DNA from: CAWUJK01 sp964586815
GTDB lineage: Bacteria; Patescibacteriota; Gracilibacteria; BD1-5; UBA6164
Direction: 5' to 3'
Length of the DNA: 5,126 nt
Assembly (NCBI GenBank): GCA_964586815.1
Contig: CAZPIB010000055.1
Coordinates: 1 to 5,126 of the forward strand
Under the pieces are notes generated by a model, which saw only the letters and a list, made by a program, of their open reading frames with translations, had not been told where the DNA came from and did no database searches. The position numbers and the translations under genes were made by a program. Of the stretch, positions 5,056 through 5,126 are shown piece by piece. Position 1 is the first letter of the stretch; every line of letters starts with the position of its first letter.

Positions 5056-5126
5056 ATTTTTTTATTTATATTTTATATAAAAAATTATATAGTTTTTTAT
5101 AAAATTTCAAGTTTATTTTCTTGATT
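5056..5126 (-). promoter_or_regulatory. der upstream region with weak promoter
   Basis: The 71 nt upstream of der to the right edge hold no gene. On the minus strand TTGAAA (5110-5105) and a perfect TATAAT (5089-5084) are 15 nt apart, shorter than ideal, and would give a leader of about 22-29 nt that is almost pure A and T. Several other TATA-like strings overlap, so the exact -10 is uncertain. Confidence 0.35.

Noticed and set aside
1..5126. CRISPR arrays, tRNA or rRNA genes, defence systems
   Set aside because: No repeat-spacer pattern, cloverleaf-like G/C segment or rRNA-like sequence seen on either strand; the gene content is mostly housekeeping.

Overview
This AT-rich window (roughly three quarters A+T) comes from a bacterium that reads UGA as glycine. 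It is most likely a member of Candidatus Absconditabacteria (SR1) or Gracilibacteria (translation table 25) in the Patescibacteria/CPR. The evidence is internal. I count 43 in-frame UGA codons spread over seven of eight genes. Many fall on glycines that are invariant in well-known families: the G3 DTAG and the GTTRD motif of Der, the G of the TGES-like and FIGSS segments of ribosomal protein bL25, and the G of RNLMGEV in nucleoside diphosphate kinase. UGG still encodes Trp where Trp is expected (NKWD of Der). Under the standard code almost every gene here would look broken.

Layout, left to right. A partial gene of unknown function runs off the left edge on the minus strand (1-414), behind two tandem promoters, the nearer of which predicts a leaderless mRNA. 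Next, still on minus, come ndk (564-1013), a small four-helix membrane protein with a CPIC motif (1109-1570), and a Fur-family regulator that has lost the usual CxxC (1623-1964). The last two look like one operon (regulator first), closed by a palindromic terminator. A further minus-strand gene for a 124-residue membrane protein (2100-2474) differs from its neighbours: no UGA codon, the only CGN arginine codon in the window, and the only clear Shine-Dalgarno sequence.

On the plus strand, rplY (bL25, 2652-3284) and a thioredoxin-fold-like protein with a Gly/Ser/Cys-rich tail (3317-3649) form a two-gene unit. It converges on der (EngA GTPase, minus, 3682-5055). The two convergent genes share a 46-bp perfect palindrome that contains both stop codons and should terminate transcription in both directions.

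Functionally, bL25 and Der belong to ribosome structure and assembly, and Ndk supplies NTPs. The Fur-like/CPIC membrane pair may be a small metal- or redox-linked module, but this is inferred from gene order and cysteines only. No RNA genes, CRISPR arrays or insertion sequences were seen. No stretch longer than about 180 bases lacks a gene.
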